A DNA stretch of 64,000 nucleotides, taken from contig NC_135726.1 in the NCBI RefSeq assembly GCF_964656455.1, positions 30,657,930-30,721,929 on the forward strand, given 5' to 3'. The translations under genes and the position numbers were made by a program. This document shows positions 1-8,230 of this stretch, piece after piece (position 1 is the stretch's first letter; the number at the start of each line of letters is the position of its first letter). Under the pieces are notes generated by a model. It ran no database searches, had not been told where the DNA came from, and worked only from the letters and a program-made list of their open reading frames with translations. Origin of the DNA: Halichoerus grypus. Its lineage: Eukaryota > Chordata > Mammalia > Carnivora > Phocidae.

Positions 1-400
1 GGTTATTCATTCATTTACTTTTCCAATTATTCATACATGCATCCATTCAAAAAATATTTACTTGGCATCCAGTGTGTTCTGACTCTGTACTAAGTACTGG
101 ACTGCAACGAGGGACAGGATGGCCACAGGGCTGCCTGTGAGCTTGCAGGCCTGCAGGGGAGCTGGATGAACATGTAATCATGGGATTAACTGGCTGTTTA
201 TAATTTCTAGTTGTATTTAATACCATCGCACTTATTATTTACTGCTTGAAGCAGTGGAAGGATGTGAACAGATTCATGGAGAACATTTGAAAAGGGGGCA
301 GGAACTGGGCAGGAGGAGGGAAGGGGAGGCTGTTGCAGGAGTCTGAGCGAGAGGGGCCAAGGTAAGAGGAGTGTTTGGTTCCTGAGACACATGCTTCTTC
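1..400 (-). repeat. Ancient L2-like LINE remnant, antisense
   Basis: The left edge reads like the reverse complement of an L2 3' end: an ATTCATTCATT-type start, then AAATATTTACTTGGCATCC and a tract resembling 'tgtgctaagtactggactgcaa'. The segment from about 240 to 380, with 'ggctgttgcaggagtctgagcgag', resembles the more internal L2 portion in the same orientation. It is very diverged, and the family call rests on remembered consensus features. No coding potential is visible. Confidence 0.4.
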
Positions 401-490
401 CATTCAAGAGGTCTTGACAAAAATATAACTAGATACTAATAACCGACAATTCTGGGTGAATTTAAATTTTTTATTTATTAAAAAAAGAGG

Positions 491-643
491 GGGCAGCTGG
501 GTGGCTCAGTCAGTTAAGCGTCTACCTTGGGCTCAGGTCATGATCCCAGGACCCTGCTTCTCTGTCTCCCTCTGTCCCTCCTCCTTGTGCTCACTTTTTC
601 TCTCTCTCCCTCAAATAAATAAATAAATAAAATCTTTAGGGAA
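491..643 (+). mobile_element. Can-SINE (tRNA-Lys-derived), internally deleted
   Basis: A sense copy with head 'cagctgggtggctcagtcag' and tail AAATAAATAAATAAATAAAATCTTTAGG. It lacks part of the middle that other copies here have between the B-box region and the CT-rich tract. The flanks carry the direct repeat AAAAAAGAGG (481-490 and 644-653), read as a target-site duplication. Confidence 0.9.
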
Positions 644-653
644 AAAAAAGAGG

Positions 654-1229
654 AAAAGAAAAGATGTGAGGATGGAACATTTCCGACTTACTTATTATTT
701 CTTGAAAGCAGAGTGGAGTTTCCAGAGCAAGGATCTAATCTGACATGGGGGAAGATGAACTCTCTAGTCTGGGGATGAGGTAGGCCAAAGACAGCCTGCC
801 CCTTATCTTCAGCCTAATGCAGTGAGCGTTCTGGAGTTGAAACAACAGGTCCTCTTGTGCCTGGGCTTGTGGGTAGCATCTCTTCAGCTCAGGGAACGGG
901 TATAAGAGAGCCCCTGAACCCAGATGAAGCATCAGGGCTACATTTCCCTGCCTTGTCAGAAGAGAGAGCATCTTTGGTCTGTGTATTCTTTGTTAGCTGT
1001 ATTTGGTAAAGTAAAGGCCTTGGCTTCATGATACAGGCCCTGCAAGTGATAGGAGAAGCAGACCTTGTCAGGGCTTCCTCTGTGCGGAGTGCTCATGTCA
1101 GCAGTAGGTGATTGAGAAATTGCTCCCTTGCCCACTAAGACTTGGTCTCCACCTGGAAGATGAAAAGGGGTGACCCAGAATCACACAGTCTCAGTGATGG
1201 AGGGTCCTCTTAAAGGTAACCTGGCCACT
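654..1229. other. No gene seen; apparently single-copy sequence
   Basis: This stretch has no long open frame with codon-like structure and no repeat family that I recognise. The short open frame on the minus strand (735-971) has no recognisable motif and is probably chance. Confidence 0.4.
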
Positions 1230-1505
1230 GACTTCCAAATCTGACTGCTCATCCAAAGCACTCGAGAGCACTTGTTAAAAATAGATTTTTTACAAAAAAA
1301 TGTAGAGATTCTGATTTAGCAGGTTTGGGATGGGGCACTAGAACCTGCAAGCTGATGATTCAAAATCTGGATCTAGATTAGTGCTTCTCTCCTGGGGGAA
1401 CTTGTTAAAATGCAGGTTCTGTTTCAGTCAATCTGGGATGAGGCCCAAGATTCTGCATTTCTAATAAGTGTCCTAGTGGTGCTGCTTGTCCAGGGATCAT
1501 CCTTC
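1230..1505 (+). mobile_element. MER5-type hAT nonautonomous DNA transposon remnants (two partial copies)
   Basis: Two successive blocks show the MER5A-like order 'cttgttaaaa', 'attctgatttagcaggt', 'gggatggggc' and 'tgatgattc', then again 'aacttgttaaaatgcaggtt', 'gatgaggcccaagattctgc', 'atttctaataagt' and 'ggtgctgcttgtcc'. Both are plus-strand and strongly mutated. The family name is from memory of the consensus. Confidence 0.6.
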
Positions 1506-1647
1506 TCATGGCAAGGAATTAGAACAGCTTTATAACCAGAGACATTTTGTTTTCAGTCCTTATTTGAATTCTTCTTAGAGATATGGAGCTCTAAGCACAT
1601 AAGGCAATTTCTACCATTTCAGAGAAGCTTCAAGTTTTATAGCAAGG

Positions 1648-1815
1648 TCTTCCTTCCTTCCTTCCTTCCCTCCCTCCTTCCTCCCTCCCTCCCTCCCCTC
1701 CCTCCTTCCTTCCTTCTTCCTTCCCTCCTTCCTTCTTCCCTTCCTCCCTCCCCTGCCTTCCTTCTTTCCTTCCCCTCTCTCCCCCTCCCTCCCTTCCTGC
1801 CTTCCTGCCTTTCAT
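1648..1815. repeat. (CCTT)n/(CCCT)n pyrimidine microsatellite
   Basis: About 165 bp of almost pure C/T, built from CCTT, CCCT and CTTCC units with drift. Several reading frames stay open through it only because the repeat lacks stop codons (Gly/Glu/Arg/Lys-rich on the minus strand). These are not genes. Confidence 0.95.
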
Positions 1816-1835
1816 CTCTATGTTGGTAACTTCTA

Positions 1836-2080
1836 GAAAGCACTGTAGTGGAGTGGTTAGGTGTGAGCTCTGGAGACAGATGACCTGGTTTGGATATTGG
1901 CTCTGACTTTTGCTAGTTTTGTGACTTTGGGAAAATACGTAGCCTTCTTGTGTCTATAAAATAGCGTAATTACAGTACCTATCCCATAGGATTGTGGTAG
2001 ATTCATAATTGCATTAATCCATGTTCTAATCCAATAAAATTAGAACAATGCTTGGCATGGAGAAAGCACTTAAAAGGATT
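1836..2080 (+). mobile_element. MIR SINE, sense
   Basis: Shows the MIR order: 'gtagtggagtggttaggtg', 'gagctctggagacagatga', 'cctggtttggatattggctc', 'gtgactttgggaaaatac', 'cctatcccataggattgtgg', ending near 'aatgcttggcatgg'. Diverged but co-linear over about 240 bp. Confidence 0.8.
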
Positions 2081-2470
2081 TTCTTATTGGTGCAACTGTA
2101 CTTCAAGCAGAGTCAATTTGACAGCAATTCTGTTTTATTTCCCAATCTGAGACATTAGTAGACCAGGTAGCAACCCAGAAAACACTGCTAAGACGAGAGT
2201 TAGAATTTACTCTTTCTAGCATTTCTCCAGCCTTTCCAACCTTCACAACCCTGGTGGGTGGGTGTTGCTATAGATCAACTTGATCTGCCTGCTATTACTT
2301 TGTACAGGCAAAAAATTAATATTAAGTATTTGGAATGTGGAAGAGGGCTTTTCTTCTAGGGACACAGCAATTTGAATATAAACCATTGTGGTTTCATGTT
2401 AAGCTTGGGAATTTCAGTCTCCAATCCCAAACAGTGGAAGAAGCAAGAATTGGTCTTTCTTTTCTTCTTA
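2081..2470. other. No gene seen
   Basis: Unassigned sequence between the MIR and an antisense L1 fragment. The open frame starting at 2335 runs on into a SINE and has no recognisable domain. Confidence 0.4.
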
Positions 2471-2474
2471 AAAA

Positions 2475-3000
2475 GTTACTAAGTATTTTGGACATACTAA
2501 AAATGTATAAAGAATACTATAGGGGTGCCTGGTGGGCTCCGTCAGTAGAGCATGTGAATCTTGACTTTGGGGTTGTAATTTGAGCCCCATGTTGGGTGTA
2601 GAGATTACTTAAAATTAAAATCTTAAAAAAAAAAAAAAGAGCACTGTAACAAAGGCCCCATATATATACCTCCTACCTTAAGAAATAGAATATTAGTAGT
2701 ACTTAAAACCTCCCTCCCCATTCAGAGGCAACCACTATTTAAAATTTAGTATTTATTATTTTCACATATTTATGTTATTTTTTAGTTATAAACATATGTA
2801 TTCCTAAACAATATAAATTATTTTGTATATTTAAAAAAATTATAATTATGTATACTTATGCAATTTTCTTTTTTTTTTCTCTCCCCTCTACATTATAGAT
2901 GTAAAATTCATTCAGGTGGCTATTTGTAGCTCCATAACTCATTTTGACTGCTGTATAGTATTGCATCGTATTTATTTCCGATTCTTCTGCTTGACAAACT
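2475..3000 (-). mobile_element. L1 LINE 3'-end remnant, antisense, split by a SINE
   Basis: The sequence 'aagtattttggacatactaaaa' followed by 'cctcctaccttaagaaatag', 'ccattcagaggcaaccact' and 'gactgctgtatagtattgca' is typical of the reverse complement of an old L1 3' UTR/ORF2 tail. It is interrupted by the SINE at 2521-2640. Confidence 0.55.
2521..2640 (+). mobile_element. Older, short Can-SINE (tRNA-Lys-like)
   Basis: Reads 'ggggtgcctggtgggctccg', 'gtagagcatgtgaatcttga', 'tttgagccccatgttgggt' and 'agagattacttaaaa', then ATCTTAAAAAAAA. This is the short form, in which the tRNA-like head is followed almost at once by the A-rich tail, unlike the long-bodied copies elsewhere in the window. Confidence 0.85.
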
Positions 3001-3189
3001 CTTAATTTCTTTGGAGTGGACAATGGCTATTTCCTTATTGCAGAGGAAATCTTTCCCAGAAATCATTTATAGCATGAATTCAGTACTTGGGAGTCTTGCT
3101 TCTAGAATTCAAAGACCTTTTGTCTTCTGGCTCATGTAGTTGAAAAGTGATGGCTTTCACGTTTTTTGTTCATTTGCTTGCTGCTTTTT

Positions 3190-3352
3190 GCCTATCTTTC
3201 CCTTCCTCCTTCCTTATTCTCTTGTCTTGTCCTGTCTTGTCTTGTCTTGTCTTCTCTTCTCCTCTCCTCTCCTCTTCTTTTCTCTTTCTCTTTCTTTATT
3301 TCTTTATTTCTTTGTTTGTTTGTTTGTTTGTTTGTTTGTTTGTTTGTTTGTT

Positions 3353-3391
<39 letters not shown>

Positions 3392-3486
3392 CCTTCCTTC
3401 CTTCTTCCCTCTCTGCCTTTTCTTTCTTCCCCTCCCTCCCTCCCTTCGTTCGTTCCTTCCTTCGTTCGTTCCTTCCTTCCTTCCAT
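3190..3486. repeat. Compound pyrimidine-rich microsatellite (CTTGT, CTCTT, TTTG, CTTT, CCTTC, GTTC)
   Basis: Nearly 300 bp of consecutive short-period repeats that change unit along their length: CTTGT blocks, CTCTT blocks, (TTTG)n around 3311-3352, (TTTC)n around 3353-3390, then CCTT and CCTTCGTTCG-type units. Open frames in all three plus-strand phases here are low-complexity Leu/Phe/Ser/Val artefacts. Confidence 0.95.
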
Positions 3487-3789
3487 ATAAATTTAAAACA
3501 TGTGTTCAGAAATTTAGTTCACTTCTTTGTTCCAGGCTGTCTAAGCCTCTTCCCACTTACCAGCTATTTCTGTTGATGTATGGAATCAGAAAAGTAATGG
3601 ATATAAGGAAGTGGGAAGAGGGGATTGATGGGAACAGAAATCTCAGTATCTTAAAATAATATGTCCTATACTGATAAGGACAGTTAAACAAAGCAGCACT
3701 GATGACTACGTGATATAAATTAGCATTGAGTAATGTCCTGCCTCTCAAACTTTATATGCTTATTGTCTAGAGATCTTTTTAACTTGTAG

Positions 3790-3895
3790 ATTCCAATACC
3801 ATAGGTCCGAGGTGTGATTTAAGATTGTACATTCCTAGCAAGATTCCAGGTGATGCAGGTGCTGCTGGTCTGGACCAGGCTTTGAGCACCAAGGA
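3790..3895 (+). mobile_element. MER5-type hAT remnant
   Basis: Matches the distal part of a MER5A-like element: 'acattcctagcaagattcca', 'ggtgatgcaggtgctgctgg', 'tctggaccaggctttgagca'. The 5' half is missing or too diverged to see. Confidence 0.55.
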
Positions 3896-3990
3896 TGTGT
3901 GGAAGAGTACACATTTGTCTCAGATTCAAGTCTGAATCTTGGCTTTGTTGTTTTCATTGCCTCAGCGGACTTTGGGAAAATTAGTATCCA

Positions 3991-4345
3991 GTCCATGGCT
4001 CTCATGCTTGGCTGCACATTATAGTCACCTGGGATACATTTAAACATCCTATACCCAGGGCGCCTGGGTGGCTCAGTTGGATAAGCATCTGCCTTCGGCT
4101 CAGGTCATGATCCTGGAGTCCCAGGATCGAGTCCCACATTGGGCTCCCTGCTCAGCAGGGAGTCTGCTTCTTCCTCCGACCCTCCCCCCCTCTCATGCTC
4201 TCTCTGTCTCTCAAATAAATAAACAAATAAAAAAAAAAATCCTATACCCAGGTTGCATCCCAGATCAATTAAGTCAGAATATCTTAGGGGTGGGACCCAT
4301 GCAGCAGTTTTTAAAACTGTCCAGGTGATTTCACTGTACAGCCAA
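3991..4345 (+). mobile_element. MER5-type hAT element, split by a Can-SINE
   Basis: Before the SINE it reads 'gctgcacattatagtcacct'. After the SINE it continues with 'ggttgcatcccagatcaatt', 'ggggtgggacccatgcagca' and 'aactgtccaggtgatttc'. Orientation is plus. Removing the SINE and one copy of its target duplication restores a continuous MER5-like element. Confidence 0.6.
4060..4238 (+). mobile_element. Can-SINE (long form) with 14-bp target duplication
   Basis: Head 'gcgcctgggtggctcagttg', body 'tctgccttcggctcaggtca', tail CAAATAAATAAACAAATAAAAA. Flanked by perfect copies of ATCCTATACCCAGG at 4046-4059 and 4239-4252. Inserted inside a MER5-type element. Confidence 0.95.
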
Positions 4346-4362
4346 GATGGAGAGCCTTTGCT

Positions 4363-4545
4363 CCAGGGTGGTGTTTCTCAAACTTGAGCACCTGTCACAA
4401 TCACCCGGAGGGCTTGTTAAAACATAAATTTCTGGATCCCAGCCCCAGAGTTTCTGATCAAGTAGGTCTGGGGTTGAGCCTGAAAATTTGCATTTCTAAG
4501 AAGTTCCCAAGTGATGCTGCTGCTGCTGATCATGCTCTAAGGGCT
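4363..4545 (+). mobile_element. MER5A-like hAT element, nearly complete
   Basis: Good match to the MER5A order: 'gtgtttctcaaacttgagca', 'tcacccggagggcttgttaa', 'gagtttctgatcaagtaggt', 'gggttgagcctgaaaatttg', 'catttctaagaagttcccaa' and 'gctgctgatcatgctct'. It follows another MER5-type copy in the same orientation. Confidence 0.75.
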
Positions 4546-4690
4546 TAAGTTCTCATCAGTAAAATGGGCATATGTATTACCCATCTTTCACAGGCCATTG
4601 GAGGATCAATGAAATAAAACAGTATGATGTTTAGTATGTAGTAGATAATAAAGAAACAGTGGTGTCTATTATTACTAATAGTAGTAGTAT

Positions 4691-5040
4691 TTCTATGCTT
4701 AAGTTAGATGTTTCTTAATCCTTAGTTTACCTATAATATTGGTTAGATTATTCTCCTACTTGAAGAATCCCTTCCAAGTGTTGTTAAATTTGTGCTATCA
4801 CCTCTCAGAGAGCTTTAGCTCATCCTCTGGTTATAACGATATCATTCTCAGGGACTGGCCTTGTTTAATTTTCCAGACCACCTGTATACATGTCCAGTAG
4901 TTAACAAGTGACCCGACTCCTTGTCCACAGCCTACCTGATTGTGTCTGATAAATCCATCATGGTCCTTATCTGGTTCTTTTTTCCAAGACAAACCCTACA
5001 GGCCATGCCTTCCTGGTGGCAGAACCAGAGCCCTGAGGAC
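4691..5040. other. No gene seen
   Basis: Unassigned, moderately A/T-rich sequence with no repeat family recognised and no long open frame. Confidence 0.4.
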
Positions 5041-5041
5041 T

Positions 5042-5760
5042 TCAATTTGTGTAAGACCTGGTAGTCTCCAGATGGCCTGGCAGATGGGAATGGGAAAGGG
5101 TGGATGGACCCTTCCTGAGACTTGATGCTCTGTTATGAACTCTTCTTCCACTGCTACCCTGGTATATGCAGTAACTCCACCGTGATTTTTCTCCTCCTGA
5201 ATACTGTATTTGCACATAGCTCCTTCCCAGTAAGAATGGTTCCCAGGTGGTATTCTCTGGCCCAAAGGCTGCTACTTCATTATCATCTTTGTTAACCTGA
5301 AAATACCGCCCTTTGGGTTCTGCAAAGGAGCACATCATTCTTGCTAAATTCACTGTGTCAAAAACGACTCCTTGCTGGGCTTTGGAGCTTCGTTGGTGAA
5401 CTGCAGCTATTGATCTTGCTTCCAGCACTGTGAATAATGCAGACAATACGGTTTCTGGGTGCCTTCTCTGAAAACTGCCCAGATTTTGGACTTGCACTTG
5501 ATGCAAACTGCATGATAAACATGCCAAGCTTGTGCTGACAGCACTGAAGCACTTTGGGATAAACATTTGTGTTTGCTAAAAATGTCTCTAACGAATTGGA
5601 AGTATTTTGTCAAAAGATTTATCTGTGCATTTCTGGGGGTATTTTAATATTTTCCATGACCCAGAAGCAATGGCTCCTGAGTGTCTCATTTATCAGGTTC
5701 TGGTACATTTCTAATCTGAAGCTTCAAAAGGAAAATTTGGAATTAAAAGATTAATTCTTG
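5042..5760 (-). pseudogene. Possible degraded coding-like sequence (unidentified, weak)
   Basis: On the minus strand a 174-codon open frame (5042-5566) overlaps two other open frames (5358-5552 and 5407-5613) and follows short protein-like pieces further upstream. The composition is not low-complexity; short stretches such as FGPENTTWEPFLLG and FREGTQKPYCLHYSQCW look protein-like. They lie in different frames, which is what a frameshifted processed pseudogene would give but also what chance gives. I do not recognise the parent. There is no poly-A tail at the expected left end and no flanking duplication that I can see, so this is low confidence and should not be taken as an active gene. Confidence 0.15.
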
Positions 5761-6345
5761 TTTAAAATTGACATGTGTTCTTTCTGAGGGATAAAAGAGT
5801 TTAATTGACAGGTTTTTTGCTGTGGACGGGGCTTGTGGCTTCGATTGTGATTATTTTGCTTTCTCTTCAGGTTTCTTAGCAAATCTGGGCCTGGGGATCA
5901 GATCTGTTACCTCTGAAAAGATGGTAATTATCACTAAGCAATTGCTGGGTTAATTAGGTCTGTCAATAATTCAGAGGGCAATTGGAGCAAAGTTGAGACA
6001 GGTTTAGAGCCAAGGCATGTTGCTGTTTTGTGGAAGTCTGAAATAAATCTCTCTTAAGTCGATAACTCTGACTTAGTTAACATTCCACCTTTGGAGTTTA
6101 GACAGGTGGACCCAGTAAGAGCTATGTGTTTATTAGGATCCACTAACCATAAGACATTAAATTCTTCACCATTCTAGAGTGGAACCTAAGCTGGGAGGAG
6201 GAAATATCCATTAAGGAGAGATTAACGTTGCATGTCCATTTGAAAATTCAGTCTATATCTTTGTGTAGTAACCAGTGTTGTGGCCACATGTTATAAATGG
6301 TCTTTTAATGGGGATGATATAGTGCTGGGTAGAATACATACATCC
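5761..6345. other. Repeat-free block without a gene
   Basis: No repeat family is recognised. The part from about 5815 to 6110 is rich in homeodomain-like motifs (for example 'gggttaattaggtctgtca' and 'ataattcagagggcaattgg'). This is the kind of sequence often seen in conserved noncoding elements, but conservation cannot be judged from one genome. Confidence 0.4.
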
Positions 6346-6355
6346 ATATTGATTT

Positions 6356-6560
6356 ATTTTTAAAGATTTTATTCATTTATTTGAGAGAGAGAGAAAGAGA
6401 GCACATGCACCCCTGCAGAGGGTGAGAGAGAGAGAAACTCAAGCAGACTCAGTGCTGAGCGCAGAGCCTGATGTGGGGCTCGATCTCATGACCCTGAGAT
6501 CATGACTTGAGCCAAGACCAAGAGTCTGATGCTCAACCGACTGAGCCACCCAGGTGCCCC
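6356..6560 (-). mobile_element. Can-SINE, antisense
   Basis: The reverse complement is seen: AAAGATTTTATTCATTTATT at left, GAGAGAGAG purine tract, 'ctcgatctcatgaccctgag', and 'ctgagccacccaggtgcccc' at right. The flanks repeat ATATTGATTT (6346-6355 and 6561-6570), consistent with a target duplication. Confidence 0.93.
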
Positions 6561-6629
6561 ATATTGATTTTTTTTAATATGTATAAGGAAGCTGCTCTTG
6601 TAATAATGGTAATAATAATAGGACAAAAA

Positions 6630-6860
6630 CCATGATAATAACAATAGCTATTTTGATGTACTGAGTATCTGCTGTGTGCCAAGTACTTGTTTATGTGATC
6701 TGCAGTTCTCCCAGGGATTCATAAAAGTAGGGATTATTAGCCTCATTTTACAGATTAGGAGACTGAGGCATAGAGCAGTTACTTGTTTTGCTCAAGGTCA
6801 CATAGGTGATAAGTGGCAGAGCTGGGAATTTAAACCAAGACTCTGTGGCTTCAGACATGC
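6630..6860 (-). mobile_element. MIR SINE, antisense
   Basis: The order is diagnostic of reverse MIR: 'tgagtatctgctgtgtgcca', 'ttattagcctcattttacag', 'gactgaggcatagagcagtt', 'ctcaaggtcacataggtgat' and 'aagtggcagagctgggaatt'. Confidence 0.85.
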
Positions 6861-7084
6861 CCCCTCCCCCCCCCCCCAAGAAGCAAATGGTTCAAGAAGA
6901 AAAAGGTCCTCTGGACATTCAAAATGCATGCCAGAGGTGATACTCCACTTCCACCAGGCATTGTGGTATAAATCTGACTTTTTGTCTCTAACTCTGTTCC
7001 CTCAGGATGACTCATCAATAGTGTTTTCTGCAGGTAGATGTTCAGGCATTTGGATTTGATGAATATCTGTTGTAAATTGGGAAG

Positions 7085-7265
7085 CTGAATGAAGCACTTT
7101 ATGTTTTGTAAATTCTTTAATCATCACAAAAGCTTTGGGAGGTAGGTTTTCTTGTCCCTGTTTTACATATGTGGGAATGGAAGTTCAGAAAGAAAAATGT
7201 CTAGCTTAGAGTCACATGGCTAGTATGCAGACAGAACAAGGATTTAAACTCTAGTTTGTCTTGAA
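7085..7265 (-). mobile_element. MIR SINE, antisense
   Basis: Reverse MIR features: 'agcactttatgttttgtaaa', 'gggaggtaggttttcttgtc', 'ttttacatatgtgggaatgg', 'gtcacatggctagtatgcag' and 'caaggatttaaactctagt'. It is a second MIR close to the previous one but a separate copy, because the same consensus segment is repeated. Confidence 0.8.
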
Positions 7266-7397
7266 AGTTTGTAAAATATGAAAGGCAAATAAACCCTCCT
7301 GGATTTTTCAGCATGTATGCCTCATCTTTGAATACTGTAATTAGATTCTGTAAATACAGAAGCATGTTGAGTTGCTTACATTCATTTTGGGTTAGTT

Positions 7398-7439
7398 GAT
7401 CTATCTATATCTATCTATCTATCTATCTATCTATCAATC

Positions 7440-7475
<36 letters not shown>
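7398..7475. repeat. (ATCT)n microsatellite
   Basis: Roughly 18 ATCT units with one imperfection (CAATCATC near 7436-7443). Confidence 0.97.
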
Positions 7476-7476
<1 letters not shown>

Positions 7477-7477
7477 A

Positions 7478-7885
7478 ATTTGTTAGGGATGTCATAACAA
7501 AATATCACCGATTGGGTGGTTTAAACAACAGAATAAATTTTTCTCATAGTTCTGGAGGCTGGAAGTCCAGATCAAATTGTCGGTGAGTGTGGTTTCTTTT
7601 GAGGCCTTTCTCCTTGGCTTGTAGATGTCTGCCTTCTCACTGTGTCCTCACACAGTCTTTTCTCTATGTGCATACTTCCCTAGTCTCTCTTTCTATATTC
7701 AAATTTACTCTCTGTATAAGGACACCAGTCAGATTGAATCAGGGCCCACTATAACAGCCTCATTTTAACATAATCTTATCTCTTTAAAGGCCCTATTTCC
7801 AAATATAGTAACATTCTGAGGTACTAGATGTTAGGGTTTCAACATCTAAATTTGGGGGGTGGGGCACAATTTAGCCCATAACTCT
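7478..7885 (-). mobile_element. MLT1-type MaLR (ERVL) LTR, antisense
   Basis: The reverse complement of an MLT1 LTR: 'gatgtcataacaaaatatca', 'gattgggtggtttaaacaac', 'ctcatagttctggaggctgg', 'tctgccttctcactgtgtcc', 'aggacaccagtcagattgaa', 'ggccctatttccaaatatag', ending with 'gcacaatttagcccataac'. No internal retroviral genes are present. Confidence 0.8.
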
Positions 7886-7929
7886 ATTATGTTAACATAT
7901 AAAAAATAGAGAAAAATATTCTTTATACT

Positions 7930-8230
7930 TTAATAAACATCTATCAGATCAAGTTGAAATCTCCTATATCTACTTCTATCTCATTCTTCCTTCCCTCCCA
8001 GAGATAAACATTATTATGAAATTTTATATGTATAGGAATTTTTCTACTTCTACTCCATTCACTACATACATACTGCATTCATAAAAACACATAGAATTTT
8101 TGTACTTTTTAGATGGGTATCAGTGGTACCCTATGATATGTATTCTGCAGCTTGCTTTTATCTTTTAAGGTGAATAGATATGATGTTGGACCATCATTGA
8201 ATTCTTAATGTATTATGCCCAGGTTGGATT
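7930..8230 (-). mobile_element. L1 LINE 3' remnant, antisense
   Basis: Contains 'cccagagataaacattatta', 'atgggtatcagtggtaccct' and 'tgatatgtattctgcagctt', which resemble the reverse complement of an old L1 3' terminal region. Assignment is from memory of the pattern. Confidence 0.4.

Larger units (their letters stand above)
3905..4690 (+). mobile_element. MIR SINE, sense, split by MER5-type elements
   Basis: The left part (to about 3990) has 'gattcaagtctgaatcttgg' and 'gactttgggaaaatta'. The right part (from about 4548) resumes with 'ttaagttctcatcagtaaaa', 'tgggcatatgtattaccc' and 'ggatcaatgaaataaaac'. The two halves are co-linear with one MIR, and the DNA between them is later MER5-type sequence plus a SINE. 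Confidence 0.55.

Noticed and set aside
1630..1843. Gly/Glu/Arg/Lys-rich open frames on the minus strand
   Set aside because: They are translations of the CCTT microsatellite; the composition is wholly explained by the repeat.
3140..3659. Three long plus-strand open frames rich in Leu/Phe/Ser
   Set aside because: Open in all three phases because the pyrimidine repeat contains no stop codons; not genes or membrane proteins.
7398..7475. Regular short repeats that might suggest a CRISPR array
   Set aside because: Pure 4-bp ATCT units without spacers; a microsatellite in a mammalian genome.
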